The translations under genes were made by a program, and so were the position numbers. Below are positions 24,117-33,583 of a stretch of 64,000 nt of DNA, piece by piece (positions within the stretch are counted from its first letter, which is position 1; each line of letters begins with the position of its first letter). This stretch comes from Pedobacter psychrotolerans. Its GTDB lineage: Bacteria; Bacteroidota; Bacteroidia; Sphingobacteriales; Sphingobacteriaceae. The notes below the pieces were generated by a model that was given only the letters and a program-made list of their open reading frames with translations, made no database searches and was not told where the DNA came from. Location: assembly GCF_004340665.1 (NCBI RefSeq), contig NZ_SLWO01000005.1:422981-486980 (forward strand), written 5' to 3'.

Positions 24117-25421
24117 TTATTTACTTATCCACGCTTCCGGGTTTAAAGCGCCCTGCCCTCTCCTGATCTGAAATTTCAAAATGGCATCATCACCGGTATT
24201 GGCAACTGTACCAATGGTTTGCTTGGTATCAACAGAATTGCCCACACTTACACTCACCCCTCTTAAATTCTGGTAAACTGTAAAATATTCACCATGATTA
24301 ATTACTACGGCCGTTCTACCCATTATATTCTGAACCATTACAACCTTTCCGGCAAATACGGCTCTTACCGAAGCACCATCTGCAGTGGTAATGTCTACAC
24401 CATCATTGGAATACGAAGCCTGATCTACCTTATGCAATCCAAATCTTTCGGTAATTGTTCCATTGGCTACAGGCCATGGTAATCTTCCCCTGTTGTTTTC
24501 AAATCCTGCAGAAAGTCTTGCTGCTTCAGGGGTTGCAGTTAATAATTCTGAAGTGCTTTTTTCTCTGGTTACAGGCGCAGTGGTTGTAGCCGGAGCAGGT
24601 TTATTTTCTGCCTTTGCTTTCGCTGCCGCGGCACGTTCTTCAGCTAAACGTTTAGCTGCTGCTATACGTGCCTCTTCTGCTGCTTTCCTTCTGGCTGCTT
24701 CAATGGCTCTTTGAATGGCCGCTGCAATTGCCCTGTTAATTTGTGCCTGTTCTTTTTTCTTCGCGTTAATATCCTGCTTAAATTGTCGCTCTTGCTTAGT
24801 CAGGTTATTTAAAGCCACCGACTGCTGTTTTTTATCTTGCCCTAAACGGTCTTGCTCTCTTTCCTGTTCCTTCAAAAGATTACTTTTCTCTCTCAGGGTT
24901 TTATCCAACACCTTGATTTTTCCGTTTAAATCTTGCTGGGTATTTTCAATGTATCCGGCCTGCTTTTTACGATATTGACTAAATTGCTGTAAGTATTTGA
25001 TTCTTTTATAAGCTTGATTAAAATCTCTTGCTGCAAAAATAAACATCATCTTTTCGTAGGCATTTCTATTTCGCTGTGCAAAACGGATCATGCCTGCATA
25101 TTCTTTTTTAAGATCGCCTAGCTGGCTTTGTAAGGTATGTACGGTATTTGTGTTCTGAGAGATTTGGTTATCCAGATTTTTTATTTCAGAATTAATGGTT
25201 CCAATTTTATCCTGACGGAGACGGATTTGCGCATTAATGGCATTAATTTGCTGCAAGGTTAATTTCTTACCATTGGCAGTTTTATTTAAATTCTTTTGTA
25301 GCTGTTCAATTTCACGCTGTATAGCTTCTTTTTTTCTCCTTAGCTGGCTTTCGGTTTGTGCACTGGCGGAAAAGGCAAAAACGCTTAAAAACAGGATAAA
25401 TATGATTTTCTGTAGCTTCAT
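24117..25421 (-). CDS. EnvC-like murein hydrolase activator (LytM-type, degenerate)
   Basis: Periplasmic coiled-coil protein of 434 residues. It has a signal peptide (1-21), a long coiled coil (about 22-235), an Ala/Lys/Arg-rich segment, and a C-terminal LytM/M23 domain (about 310-434). The zinc ligands are not preserved: the usual HxGxDI reads NDGVDI, and the usual LHFEIR reads LKFQIR. That is what EnvC and NlpD show; they activate amidases instead of cutting peptidoglycan themselves. It probably acts in daughter-cell separation. The ATG follows a TACTTTTG element by five bases. Confidence 0.88.
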   Translation of the reverse strand: MKLQKIIFILFLSVFAFSASAQTESQLRRKKEAIQREIEQLQKNLNKTANGKKLTLQQINAINAQIRLRQDKIGTINSEIKNLDNQISQNTNTVHTLQSQLGDLKKEYAGMIRFAQRNRNAYEKMMFIFAARDFNQAYKRIKYLQQFSQYRKKQAGYIENTQQDLNGKIKVLDKTLREKSNLLKEQEREQDRLGQDKKQQSVALNNLTKQERQFKQDINAKKKEQAQINRAIAAAIQRAIEAARRKAAEEARIAAAKRLAEERAAAAKAKAENKPAPATTTAPVTREKSTSELLTATPEAARLSAGFENNRGRLPWPVANGTITERFGLHKVDQASYSNDGVDITTADGASVRAVFAGKVVMVQNIMGRTAVVINHGEYFTVYQNLRGVSVSVGNSVDTKQTIGTVANTGDDAILKFQIRRGQGALNPEAWISK

Positions 25422-25426
25422 TAAGC

Positions 25427-25434
25427 CAAAAGTA
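25427..25434 (-). promoter_or_regulatory. Promoter -7 element of the EnvC-like gene
   Basis: TACTTTTG on the minus strand, then GCTTA, then ATG. The spacing would place the transcription start on the start codon. Confidence 0.55.
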
Positions 25435-25529
25435 TAAAAATTTTATAGTAAAAGACATTAAAATTTAGATACTAAAGCCTTTACAAATAATCTTCACCTC
25501 ATCTTCATCAGAAAATTTTTCGCCATTAC

Positions 25530-25582
25530 AAAAACAGTCATCAAATAAGTGGCTAAAATTTAACCTCATAATTTGATGACTG
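25530..25582 (-). terminator. Intrinsic terminator between the lipoprotein gene and the EnvC-like gene
   Basis: A perfect 11-bp inverted repeat, CAGTCATCAAA / TTTGATGACTG, encloses 26 bases. On the minus strand it is followed by TTTTTG. It lies about 33 bp past the stop at 25615, ending the TPR-lipoprotein unit. Confidence 0.75.
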
Positions 25583-25614
25583 CACAAAGTTGTATCCTGC
25601 CGCGGCAGAAAATA

Positions 25615-26406
25615 TTACTTCACTAATTTATATCCGCTAGGAACTTTAAATGGGAATTCTAAAGGAACATTTCCATCGATTTTCACAAATTGCAGATCAA
25701 TATTAATTTTTTTCATTCCTGAAAGGGTATTGATTTTAAGCGCACTAGGAAACAGTGATTCATTTAATTTCTGGTAATCGGTATAATTTACTTTTAAAGC
25801 CTGGCCAGATTTTGCATCATTTAAATTGGTTTCTTCTACTTTTAAAAGTGTATTAAAAAGTAACCTGTAATCTAGCCCCTCTTTGGCTCCTGATACTACC
25901 CATACACCATTTTCCTGTTTCAAGTTTGATTCTGTTGTTAAGAAATCGCCCATTGCATTGCCAGTTAATATGGCCTGAAGCGTGTTAAAATTAATTTGCT
26001 TATTGGTAAAATTGTAGATGTAACTAAATGGCTTGCTGAGGTATTCTCCCTTTTGCCGATTCATAATTTTTATACTGTCAGGCGTTATTAATGCTCTTGC
26101 CGGTTCATAGGCTCCTCCTAATGCGGTAATACTTACCCAAATAATTTCCTTATCCTTCATCCGGAAATTCATGGTCACATCGTTGGCATTACCCGCAATA
26201 TCCAATGTTGCTTTTGCCTTTAGTGAAAGGGTAGTAAATTTAAGTTGCTTACTATTTAACAAAGCTAAAGCTTCTGCCTTGGTGTTATCTGTTTTCACTT
26301 CTGTAGCTACCGGAGGAGCAACAACAATTGCTTTTTTAGGCTTACAGGCCGATATAGAAATAACCGTCCCTATTAATAGCAAGCTATTTAAAATACTTCT
26401 TCTCAT
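25615..26406 (-). CDS. DUF4292-like lipoprotein
   Basis: A 263-residue lipoprotein. The signal has lipobox ISAC (Cys about 21), followed by a Pro/Ala/Val linker and a beta-rich domain resembling LolA/LolB-type lipid-carrier folds. It resembles the Bacteroidota family annotated DUF4292, where it usually sits beside a TPR gene and an EnvC-like gene, as here. The start codon lies within the 3' end of the TPR gene (23-bp overlap), so translation is coupled. A role in outer-membrane biogenesis is inference from fold and context; the family has no firm biochemical role that I know of. Confidence 0.8.
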   Translation of the reverse strand: MRRSILNSLLLIGTVISISACKPKKAIVVAPPVATEVKTDNTKAEALALLNSKQLKFTTLSLKAKATLDIAGNANDVTMNFRMKDKEIIWVSITALGGAYEPARALITPDSIKIMNRQKGEYLSKPFSYIYNFTNKQINFNTLQAILTGNAMGDFLTTESNLKQENGVWVVSGAKEGLDYRLLFNTLLKVEETNLNDAKSGQALKVNYTDYQKLNESLFPSALKINTLSGMKKINIDLQFVKIDGNVPLEFPFKVPSGYKLVK

Positions 26407-28075
26407 TAATTTTTTTGTTTAATACGTTTGATATGTTTCCTGCTTCTTTTGCTTTTTGCCACTGCTTTAGTGCAGCTTCCTTATCGCCTTTCATAAACAG
26501 GATATCACCATAATGCTCTAAATAAACACTATTCTTATTTGTATTGTTTTGTAATGCTTTTTCAATCCAAACCTTTGCCAAATCATATTTATGCTGCTTA
26601 AACAAGATATAGGCATAGGTATCAGTAATAGATGAATTATCCGGCATTGCATTGGCAGCAGTTTCTGAATACTGAGCGGCTTTTACCAGATCATCATTTT
26701 TTAGCGCCAGATAATACGCATAGTTGTTCATGATAAAATAGTTATCCGGTTCTATCTCAATAGCCTTTTCGAAGGCCGTTTTTGCCAATGTAAAATTATT
26801 CTGGTTAATATAAATATCGCCTTGAAGTGCAAAAACCTGTGCCTGTAAACTTTTATTATCTACCTCTAGCTGTAATGCCGTTTTCAAATTACTTTGGGCC
26901 TGATCAAGCTTGCCGGTTTTAAATAAGGCATATGCGGTGTAATAATATAGGCTGGCTTGGTTGGGATAAATAGTTAAGGCTTCATCACCTGCTTTTACAG
27001 CATCCGCGTAATGACCTAATAGGGCTTGAATATTTACAATTTGTTCCCAAACAGCATAAATCTGATCATTTAATTTTAAAGCAGCCTGGTATTGAACCAA
27101 TGCTTCATTTAATTTATTCTGCTGATATAAAACATCCCCATAAAGAGCGAGTACTTTTGCATCAGTATTATTTTTTTCGGCCAGTAGCTTACTTAATAGG
27201 GTAACATTTTCTGCAACTACCGGCTCTCTTAATTTCGGGAACAGTGCCGCAATGATTTTAATTTTTTCGTTTAAGGGCATTTTTGCACTTTCAAAAGCTA
27301 ACCTTAATGATGTGAATGCCAGACCACCATTTTTTTGCTTCCTGTAAATATCGGCTAGCCCCAGATTAACTTCAAAATGATCAGGTGCTACCTGTTGCGC
27401 TTTTAATAATACTTTTAATGCTTCGGTATCATTTCCTTTTTGAAGAAGCAATCCTGCAGCATACAGGTAATTTTTAATATCGGCCTGGTTACCTTCTAAA
27501 AGTTTCACTATATCACTTTCAGTTGCACCTTTATTTCCCTGCAATCGCCTTTTTGCCGCCAGCAATTCGTTTGATTCTCCAAATTTAGACAGAATTTCAT
27601 CATAGGTTTGATGAGCAGCTTCGGTTTGATTGGATAAAAACTGGGCATTAGCCTTATCAAAGTAATAAGCATCATTGTCCGGATCTATGCGGATCAGTTG
27701 ATTAAACACTTCAATTAATTCCGGCATTTTATTGGTTCGCTTATCAACCTCTGCTAACAAACGCAAATACCATTTATTATTTGGTTTAAGCTTTATGGCT
27801 TGCCTGATATTAGATTCCGCTTCTGATAAGCGTTCCAACCGCAGGTTTGCATTCGCTAATTCAAAATAAGCAGCATCATTATTTACATCTGCAACAATTA
27901 CCTTATTGAAGCTGGTTAAGGCAGCGGTATAATTTTCAGTCATTTTATCACGCAGGCCAGCAAAAAACAATTGTTTTACCATATTGCTATCACGAGCAGT
28001 AGCCATAACTGGAACCTGAGCAAATGTTTTTCCGCCAAAGGCTAACAGTGCAAGAAAAATGTACCTTTTTATCAT
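26384..28075 (-). CDS. Tetratricopeptide-repeat protein, exported
   Basis: A 563-residue protein with a signal peptide (1-19, ending TFAQ) and about 12 TPR-type helical hairpins through the rest, for example AAYFELANANLRLERLSEAESNIRQAI and FIMNNYAYYLALKNDDLVKAAQYSETA. TPR arrays bind partner proteins; no catalytic motif is visible. It overlaps the start of the DUF4292-like gene by 23 bp. The pairing suggests a periplasmic scaffold acting with that lipoprotein. The ATG at 28075 starts a good signal peptide. Confidence 0.88.
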   Translation of the reverse strand: MIKRYIFLALLAFGGKTFAQVPVMATARDSNMVKQLFFAGLRDKMTENYTAALTSFNKVIVADVNNDAAYFELANANLRLERLSEAESNIRQAIKLKPNNKWYLRLLAEVDKRTNKMPELIEVFNQLIRIDPDNDAYYFDKANAQFLSNQTEAAHQTYDEILSKFGESNELLAAKRRLQGNKGATESDIVKLLEGNQADIKNYLYAAGLLLQKGNDTEALKVLLKAQQVAPDHFEVNLGLADIYRKQKNGGLAFTSLRLAFESAKMPLNEKIKIIAALFPKLREPVVAENVTLLSKLLAEKNNTDAKVLALYGDVLYQQNKLNEALVQYQAALKLNDQIYAVWEQIVNIQALLGHYADAVKAGDEALTIYPNQASLYYYTAYALFKTGKLDQAQSNLKTALQLEVDNKSLQAQVFALQGDIYINQNNFTLAKTAFEKAIEIEPDNYFIMNNYAYYLALKNDDLVKAAQYSETAANAMPDNSSITDTYAYILFKQHKYDLAKVWIEKALQNNTNKNSVYLEHYGDILFMKGDKEAALKQWQKAKEAGNISNVLNKKINEKKYFK

Positions 28076-28188
28076 ATATCAAATAATTGATAGAAGGAGT
28101 GAATGGTGGAATGATTAAACAAATTGCAAAAATATTTTCTTCCTCAAAATTCTATCGTTCGCTAATTCAAAATTCACACATTCTAAAC

Positions 28189-28623
28189 TTAGCTTTTCCC
28201 GGTGTGGCCGTATCCGCCTTCGCCCCTGGCCGTCTCTTCAAGTGCTTCTACAGCCTGCCATTGAACAGTTTCATGTTTTGCAACAACCATCTGTGCAATG
28301 CGATCTCCATTTACTATTTTAAAATCAGTATCTGATAAGTTTACCAGAAGCACTTTCAATTCTCCACGATAATCAGCATCAATGGTGCCAGGCGAATTTA
28401 CAATGCTGATACCATGCTTATATGCTAAACCACTCCTCGGCCTGATCTGTGCTTCGTAACCAACAGGCAGTTCAATAAACAAACCCGTAGAAATCAGTTG
28501 ACGCTGTAATGGTTTAAGTATAATTTCTTCATTGATTGATGCTCTTAAGTCCATTCCCGCAGCATGAGCAGTTTCATATTGTGGCAATGGGTGTTCTGAT
28601 TTATTAATAATTTTGATTTCCAT
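28189..28623 (-). CDS. dut: dUTP diphosphatase
   Basis: Hydrolyses dUTP to dUMP and pyrophosphate, keeping uracil out of DNA and supplying thymidylate synthesis. The 144-residue trimeric dUTPase shows motif 1 (AAGMDLRA), motif 2 ([12 protein letters not shown]), motif 3 ([15 protein letters not shown]), motif 4 ([10 protein letters not shown]) and the C-terminal motif 5 ([12 protein letters not shown]) that closes over the active site. All are complete. It is the leftward neighbour of a polysaccharide flippase gene 46 bp away; no functional link is implied. Confidence 0.97.
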   Translation of the reverse strand: MEIKIINKSEHPLPQYETAHAAGMDLRASINEEIILKPLQRQLISTGLFIELPVGYEAQIRPRSGLAYKHGISIVNSPGTIDADYRGELKVLLVNLSDTDFKIVNGDRIAQMVVAKHETVQWQAVEALEETARGEGGYGHTGKS

Positions 28624-28669
28624 TGATGTAAGAAGAATAATTTTTAAAGATGAACTGACAAATAAAATC

Positions 28670-30157
28670 TTACCGCTTCAAAATTTTCATTAAATCGTTC
28701 TTTTCAAAATAAGCAACACCGCAAACGAATGCAATCAGCATGGCATTTCCGATATAGATATTTTTATTAAAGATAAAGAATGATGAAAATACGATAATTG
28801 TCGAAACAATTAAGTAGGCTAAGATTTTTTTCAAGTTATAAGGAATAGGATAATATTTTTGTCCTAAAATATAGGAGATAATCATCATGGTTCCATAAGT
28901 GGCCATAGAAACCCATGCTGAGCCCATGTAGCTATATTTTGGAATCAGAATTACATTAAAAACAATGGTAATTGTCGCTCCAACTAAAGAAATATATAAG
29001 CCAAATCGTGTTTGATCAGACAATCGGTACCAAATAGAAAGGTTCATATAAATCCCTAAGCACACATAGCCAACCAGAAGATAAGGAACAGCCGGTAATC
29101 CTACCCAGTATTCTGCTAAATGCGCTTTATCTCTGCTGATAAAATATTTTAAAATTTCGATGTTTGCCGTTAAAGCCACAAAAAGGATAGACAGTGCAAT
29201 TACGAAGTACTCTAGTATTTTGGCATAAGTAACTTTTGCATTTTCATTTTTAGCATAACTAAAGAAAAAGGGTTCAGCGCCCAGGCGAAAAGCCATATTG
29301 AAAATACTGAGAAAAATAGCCAGTTTACATACTGCCCCATAAATCCCAACCTGTGCTTCAGTGGTATACCTATCTAACAGGATTTTATCTAAATTCTCAT
29401 TGACAATGAAGGATAAGTTTGCAACCAGAACAGGCCAGCTGTATGACAACATATTTTTAAACAGCACGCCATCAAATTTGAATTGTACTTTTAAAAACTC
29501 CGGCACCAATAATAGAAAAGTAATGGCACTGGCAATCAGGTTTGATATGAATACATAACCCACCCATTTATCTCTAAACCAGCTTTGAAAAAATTCATGT
29601 CCAGGTAAATCATGCTTAATAATTAAGGGAATACCATAGATAAAAAATAAGCTTAGCAATACATAACTTAAGATATTTACAAACTTGATGATGCTATACC
29701 TAAACGGCTTTCCATCAGCCCTGATTCTGGCAAAGGGAATAACACAAATGGCATCAGAAAACAATAACCAAAGGAAATATTGTACATATCTTTTCTGATC
29801 CTGATAATGCGACATATGATTATTCAAGAGCCATTTGGTGATGGGCTCTGTAAAAACGAGACCCGTAATTAAAAATAGCACGGAAATAAATGCAACAATT
29901 AAAAATGAATTATTATAAACCTGATCTTTCTTATTTTCATACTTATTTAAATAACGAAAGAAGGTAGTTTCCATTCCAAACGCCAGAATAGCATTCGTCA
30001 TGGAAGCATAGGCATACATTTTTGTAAATACCCCTAAAGCTGCTGCGCCATAACTTCTGGTAAATATTGGCGTTAAAATAAAGTTTAATAATCTCGAGGC
30101 TATGGTACTGATACCATAAACCATTGTTTGCCCAAGAAACTTTTTATATACAGACAA
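28670..30157 (-). CDS. Polysaccharide flippase family membrane protein (Wzx/MOP type)
   Basis: A 495-residue polytopic inner-membrane protein of the oligosaccharide flippase type, about 14 hydrophobic segments, beginning [34 protein letters not shown]. It probably moves a lipid-linked saccharide across the membrane, separately from the exopolysaccharide locus at 40-57 kb, which has its own flippase. The frame opens at TTG (30157), with an in-frame stop a few codons upstream. The family-typical KKFLGQT lies directly after it, so UUG is the likely start. The upstream 30 bp consist of GATTTTTA-type repeats. Confidence 0.88.
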   Translation of the reverse strand: MSVYKKFLGQTMVYGISTIASRLLNFILTPIFTRSYGAAALGVFTKMYAYASMTNAILAFGMETTFFRYLNKYENKKDQVYNNSFLIVAFISVLFLITGLVFTEPITKWLLNNHMSHYQDQKRYVQYFLWLLFSDAICVIPFARIRADGKPFRYSIIKFVNILSYVLLSLFFIYGIPLIIKHDLPGHEFFQSWFRDKWVGYVFISNLIASAITFLLLVPEFLKVQFKFDGVLFKNMLSYSWPVLVANLSFIVNENLDKILLDRYTTEAQVGIYGAVCKLAIFLSIFNMAFRLGAEPFFFSYAKNENAKVTYAKILEYFVIALSILFVALTANIEILKYFISRDKAHLAEYWVGLPAVPYLLVGYVCLGIYMNLSIWYRLSDQTRFGLYISLVGATITIVFNVILIPKYSYMGSAWVSMATYGTMMIISYILGQKYYPIPYNLKKILAYLIVSTIIVFSSFFIFNKNIYIGNAMLIAFVCGVAYFEKNDLMKILKR

Positions 30158-30159
30158 TT

Positions 30160-30193
30160 GATTTTAGATTTTTAGATTTTAGATTTTAGATTG
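30160..30193. repeat. ATTTTAGA low-complexity repeat upstream of the flippase gene
   Basis: Four near-identical copies of the octamer-like word GATTTTTA/GATTTTA in a row. A shorter relative occurs near 33325. Non-coding; it lies where a promoter would be expected. Confidence 0.5.
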
Positions 30194-30245
30194 AAAGCCA
30201 TTCGGATTTCTAAAAATTAAAATCGATTTAATTATAATAGTATGA

Positions 30246-30533
30246 TTACCAAAGTAAGTTCTTTTTAACCACTTCAAAATTGCGAAAATCTTTAAGTGCT
30301 CCATCACTTACCTCAACATTTTCCACAACAGATTTATCTGGTCCTTCTTTACACCAATCGATAAAGGCATCTAAAATAAACTGTTCTGCTTCAGCTTCGA
30401 TATATACAGAACCATCTTTTTCATTCTTTACAAAGCCTTTTATGCCCATTTGATCGGCCACCGCTTTTGTGCTGGCCCTGAAAAACACCCCCTGCACTTT
30501 ACCGCTTACTTTGATATCGATATGTTTTATCAT
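30246..30533 (-). CDS. Acylphosphatase
   Basis: Small enzyme hydrolysing acyl phosphates such as acetyl phosphate. The 95 residues carry the acylphosphatase signature GKVQGVFFRASTKAVAD, with the phosphate-binding loop and catalytic Arg23-type residue, and the second signature GFVKNEKDGSVYIEAEAE including the catalytic Asn. The ATG at 30533 is preceded by TAACTTTG and four bases, so the message is probably leaderless. It is a single gene on the leftward strand. Confidence 0.95.
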   Translation of the reverse strand: MIKHIDIKVSGKVQGVFFRASTKAVADQMGIKGFVKNEKDGSVYIEAEAEQFILDAFIDWCKEGPDKSVVENVEVSDGALKDFRNFEVVKKNLLW

Positions 30534-30537
30534 GTAG

Positions 30538-30545
30538 CAAAGTTA
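30538..30545 (-). promoter_or_regulatory. Promoter -7 element of the acylphosphatase gene
   Basis: TAACTTTG, then CTAC, then ATG on the minus strand. A perfect TAnnTTTG four bases from the start codon. Confidence 0.6.
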
Positions 30546-30681
30546 ATGCTTTTGAATGATGTTGAGCTTATTTTTTGAGCTCGAACTTACTAAAGCACTT
30601 CCTGAGTACATGAGCGAACCGCACTGGTTAAATCTAAGATAAACTGCTGGCAATCATTAAATATTCGGTGTCATCAGAGGG

Positions 30682-31632
30682 CTATGATGAAAAATTTAAG
30701 TGAGTTAAATATTTTTTTTGATCAATAAAATCCCTCCAAATTTCATCCAGAATTTGGGAGGCGGGTTTAATTTCATTTAGCATTGCCGAGACCTGGCCAA
30801 TTTCCAGTTCACCATTTTCAAGATCACCGTCAAACATACCTTGTTTCGCTCTTGCTTTCCCTAAAAGTGCCATCAATTGTGTTCGGTCGGCTCCTTCAGC
30901 TTCTGCTTGCGCAACGGCATCTGCAAATTCATTTTTAAGCAATCGCACGGGTACCAGTTTTTTCATGGCTAGCCGCGTATCACCTTCAACAGCCGAAATA
31001 ATTTTATTTTTAAATGCCGGATGAGCCGATGATTCTTCGGCAACTGCAAAGGCAGAACCTATTTGAACAGCATCAGCACCCAGCGCAAAAGCAGCAAGCA
31101 TCGATTTTCCGCTGGCAATACCACCCGCAGCAATAACGGGGATCTGCACCACTTCAATAATCATTGGAATCAAACACATGGTAGTGGTTTCTTCTCTGCC
31201 ATTGTGTCCTCCGGCTTCAAAACCTTCGGCTACAATCGCATCTACGCCTGCTTCCTGCGCTTTCTTTGCAAACTTAATGTTGGCAATCACATGCACAACC
31301 GTAATACCTTTTTCTTTTAAAAAGCTTGTCCAGGTAGTGGGATTACCCGCAGATGTAAAAACGATTTTCACTTCCTCCTTTATTGTGATATCAATAATTT
31401 CCTGAATGTTTGGGTACAATAAAGGAATGTTTACTGCAAATGGTTTATCAGTAGCCAGTTTGCATTTTTGAATATGTGTTCTTAAAACCTCAGGATACAT
31501 TGAACCAGCACCGATGATGCCTAAACCTCCTGCATTAGAAACCGCAGCAGCCAGTTTCCAGCCGCTACACCATACCATACCCGCCTGGATGATGGGATAT
31601 TTGATATTAAAGAGTTTACAGATGGAGTTCAT
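30682..31632 (-). CDS. Nitronate monooxygenase-like flavin enzyme (FabK/NMO family)
   Basis: A 316-residue FMN-dependent TIM-barrel protein. It has YPIIQAGMVWCSGWKLAAAVSNAGGLGIIG at the N-terminus, EGFEAGGHNGREE in the middle and PVIAAGGIASGKSMLAAFALGADAVQIGSAF, the FMN phosphate-binding region. The family includes nitronate monooxygenases and the enoyl-ACP reductase FabK; the GGHxG motif is shared by both. FabK identity would need a check against the fatty acid synthesis genes elsewhere in the genome. It lies 13 bp downstream of the broken toxin gene and may share its transcript. Confidence 0.85.
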   Translation of the reverse strand: MNSICKLFNIKYPIIQAGMVWCSGWKLAAAVSNAGGLGIIGAGSMYPEVLRTHIQKCKLATDKPFAVNIPLLYPNIQEIIDITIKEEVKIVFTSAGNPTTWTSFLKEKGITVVHVIANIKFAKKAQEAGVDAIVAEGFEAGGHNGREETTTMCLIPMIIEVVQIPVIAAGGIASGKSMLAAFALGADAVQIGSAFAVAEESSAHPAFKNKIISAVEGDTRLAMKKLVPVRLLKNEFADAVAQAEAEGADRTQLMALLGKARAKQGMFDGDLENGELEIGQVSAMLNEIKPASQILDEIWRDFIDQKKYLTHLNFSS

Positions 31633-31644
31633 AAGCGATGCTGA

Positions 31645-31905
31645 TCAATGATAATGTCCACGAAGGGAGTGAATGATTATCATTTCTGATTGAACTTCGT
31701 AGATTAAATGGTGTTCTCGATTTATTCTTCTAGATCAGTTTCCTGATTGTTCGTATTTGAGTGCTTCTGGTTTGCCAATTCCATCGAATGGTGTTGCCTG
31801 AATATTCTCTAAAAGACTTCGGATTTTTTTTAGAATAACCTGATTGCCTGATTTTTTAAAATAGTTTAAATCATCAAGAGCAATAAGTGTAAATTCTATT
31901 TCCAT
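31645..31905 (-). pseudogene. YoeB/Txe-type mRNA interferase toxin, interrupted by an in-frame UGA
   Basis: The reading frame from ATG 31905 encodes a YoeB/Txe-like toxin of 86 codons (start MEIEFTLIALDDLNYFKK), but codon 57 (31735-31737) is TGA. The residue after it resumes in the same frame as SRRINREHHLIYEV, which is the toxin's conserved SRRIN-EHRLVY block. In the intact relative at 60455 the same place reads SKFWSRKINQKDRMIYKV, so the lost residue is Trp (TGG to TGA). The remaining frame runs to a natural stop at 31645 and ends HSLRGHYH. The ATG lies inside the 3' end of the antitoxin gene (10-bp overlap). The truncated 56-residue product lacks the catalytic C-terminal part, so it should be inactive. 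Confidence 0.85.
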
Positions 31906-32093
31906 ACCTCATCTAAATTCACCTTAACAGTTTTACCTTCTTTAGCCTGTTGTTTGCTAACTTTCATTTTCGCTGTGAATTCAGCATTGTATGGTTGCTT
32001 ATTTTCCTCAAATGAAATATTAAAAGCTTTCATAAAAGCTTTAAGCGCTGAAAGTTGCTCTTTGTTTTCAGGATGTACGATCAATGTTCCCAT
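31896..32093 (-). CDS. Antitoxin of a YoeB-type toxin-antitoxin pair
   Basis: A 65-residue protein starting MGTLIVHPENKEQLSALKAFMKAFNISFEE. Its N-terminus matches that of the antitoxin at 60231 (TLIMHPETKEQLAALKAIAKALKVPF), pointing to one small antitoxin family. The frame runs open to an ATG at 32111, but a TAATTTTG promoter element (32106-32099) ends five bases before the ATG at 32093, so 32093 is the preferred start. It precedes and overlaps the interrupted toxin gene. Antitoxins of this type bind the toxin and repress the operon; with the toxin broken it is either a relic or retained as a regulator. Confidence 0.8.
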   Translation of the reverse strand: MGTLIVHPENKEQLSALKAFMKAFNISFEENKQPYNAEFTAKMKVSKQQAKEGKTVKVNLDEVWK

Positions 32094-32098
32094 ATATT

Positions 32099-32106
32099 CA
32101 AAATTA
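32099..32106 (-). promoter_or_regulatory. Promoter -7 element of the first toxin-antitoxin pair
   Basis: TAATTTTG, AATAT, then ATG on the minus strand; fixes the antitoxin start at 32093. Confidence 0.55.
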
Positions 32107-32148
32107 CGCAAAACTTATTGTGGAACAAATAGATCAGATTTTTAGTTA

Positions 32149-33315
32149 TTAAGCTAATTTTATGACTTGATCACTTTGAATTATAAACTCTTCTGATAAC
32201 TGAATCAGATTTAGTCCAGGTTTTTTACCTGGTTCGATAGTGCCTAATTGTATATCTAACCCAAGAAATTCAGCGCCATTAATGGTAGACCATTGCAAAA
32301 GCTTTTCAAAAGCTACTTTTTTCTGTTCTTGCAAAGTTTTCATTTCGGCTAAAATATTCAGCTGATGATTACTGGCCAGGCTATCGGTTCCCAAGGTAAT
32401 TTTTAAATTTTCCCGAATGAATAAATCAACATTCGGTAATGAATTTTCGATATATAAATTAGCCTGCGGACATAAACACCAATATAGATTGTTGTGATTC
32501 CGTTTCGCAAAGGTGATGTCATCCTCATTCGAAACCGTATTATGAACCAATAGTATTTTTTGTTTTGTAATGTAGGGCAGCCAGGTTTGCAGAGAAGTTT
32601 TCCCTGATGGTTCAAAAAAGGAAATATCTAATCCAAGGAATTTATAGAGATCCAAAAAACCTCCCGATTTATTTTCAAAAAATAAATTTTCATCTGTAGT
32701 TTCCTGATTATGGATACTCAAAAAGGCATTATCTTTTTCTGCAGCTTCATTAATTAGTGTAAAAAGTTCTGGCGATACCGAATAGGGCGCATGTGCCACC
32801 ACCGATGCAGCTAAAGGTGAAAACTGATTTTTGATATCATTTGCATAATTCATTGTAGCACTTGCCCGTTCAGGATTAAAACTCAAAGCCTCAATAAACG
32901 TATGATAATAAATTTTGCTTTGTTGCTTTATTTCTTTTGATGTGATTTGATTGGAAATATCACCTACCGCTACAATGCCGTTATCGAACATTTGCTGATC
33001 AGCATTTTGCATTGAAATTTCTATTTGTTCAGCCTCGGCAGATCTGTTTTTAATAACACTTTGAACAAATTTCGCCAGACCTGTCTGTTCCGGAATCTGC
33101 CCGATCATATGTGATAACTCTAAATGACAATGGGTATTTATGAAACCCGGAACAATGGCACCTGTATATTTATGAAGTGTTACATTAAGTTCACTTATCT
33201 GTTCAGCGTTGAAGACGCCGACTATTTCTCCTCTTTCATCCACTGAAATGGCACCATTTCTTAAAGGCGGCGAGCTTACAGGAAAAATCCAATCGGCTGA
33301 AAAATATTTTAGCAT
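32149..33315 (-). CDS. Metal-dependent amidohydrolase (TRZ/ATZ-type deaminase)
   Basis: A 388-residue amidohydrolase. Metal-site residues are visible: HCHLEL (about 61-66), HAPYS (about 175), SIHNQET and GTDS (about 310). The fold is the TIM-barrel amidohydrolase with an N-terminal beta-sandwich (GAISVDERGEIVGVFNAEQI). Its closest functional relatives are aminohydrolases such as S-adenosylhomocysteine, methylthioadenosine, guanine or aminodeoxyfutalosine deaminases. Aminodeoxyfutalosine deaminase (menaquinone pathway) is one candidate but no other mqn gene is near. It is complete, leftward and apparently single. Confidence 0.8.
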   Translation of the reverse strand: MLKYFSADWIFPVSSPPLRNGAISVDERGEIVGVFNAEQISELNVTLHKYTGAIVPGFINTHCHLELSHMIGQIPEQTGLAKFVQSVIKNRSAEAEQIEISMQNADQQMFDNGIVAVGDISNQITSKEIKQQSKIYYHTFIEALSFNPERASATMNYANDIKNQFSPLAASVVAHAPYSVSPELFTLINEAAEKDNAFLSIHNQETTDENLFFENKSGGFLDLYKFLGLDISFFEPSGKTSLQTWLPYITKQKILLVHNTVSNEDDITFAKRNHNNLYWCLCPQANLYIENSLPNVDLFIRENLKITLGTDSLASNHQLNILAEMKTLQEQKKVAFEKLLQWSTINGAEFLGLDIQLGTIEPGKKPGLNLIQLSEEFIIQSDQVIKLA

Positions 33316-33437
33316 GAAGCGAATTTAGGATTTTAGATTTACGATTTGTAACGTAGCGAAGAGTAAAATGCCAGAAGAGAATTTTGGCTTTCGAAATAAA
33401 TTTAAAATTGCAAATTCTACAATCGTAAATAAAAAAG

Positions 33438-33510
<73 letters not shown>

Positions 33511-33583
33511 TTTTTAATCGGGCTGCAATGATAGAAAAAAAACTTCTCTGGAGAAAATTTATTTTAAGTTTTTGAAAATTTAA

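Noticed and set aside
31735..31737. Selenocysteine or alternative-code reading of TGA in the toxin gene
   Set aside because: The intact relative has Trp at this place, and no recoding element is visible. Other genes here use TGG for Trp with no in-frame TGA noticed.
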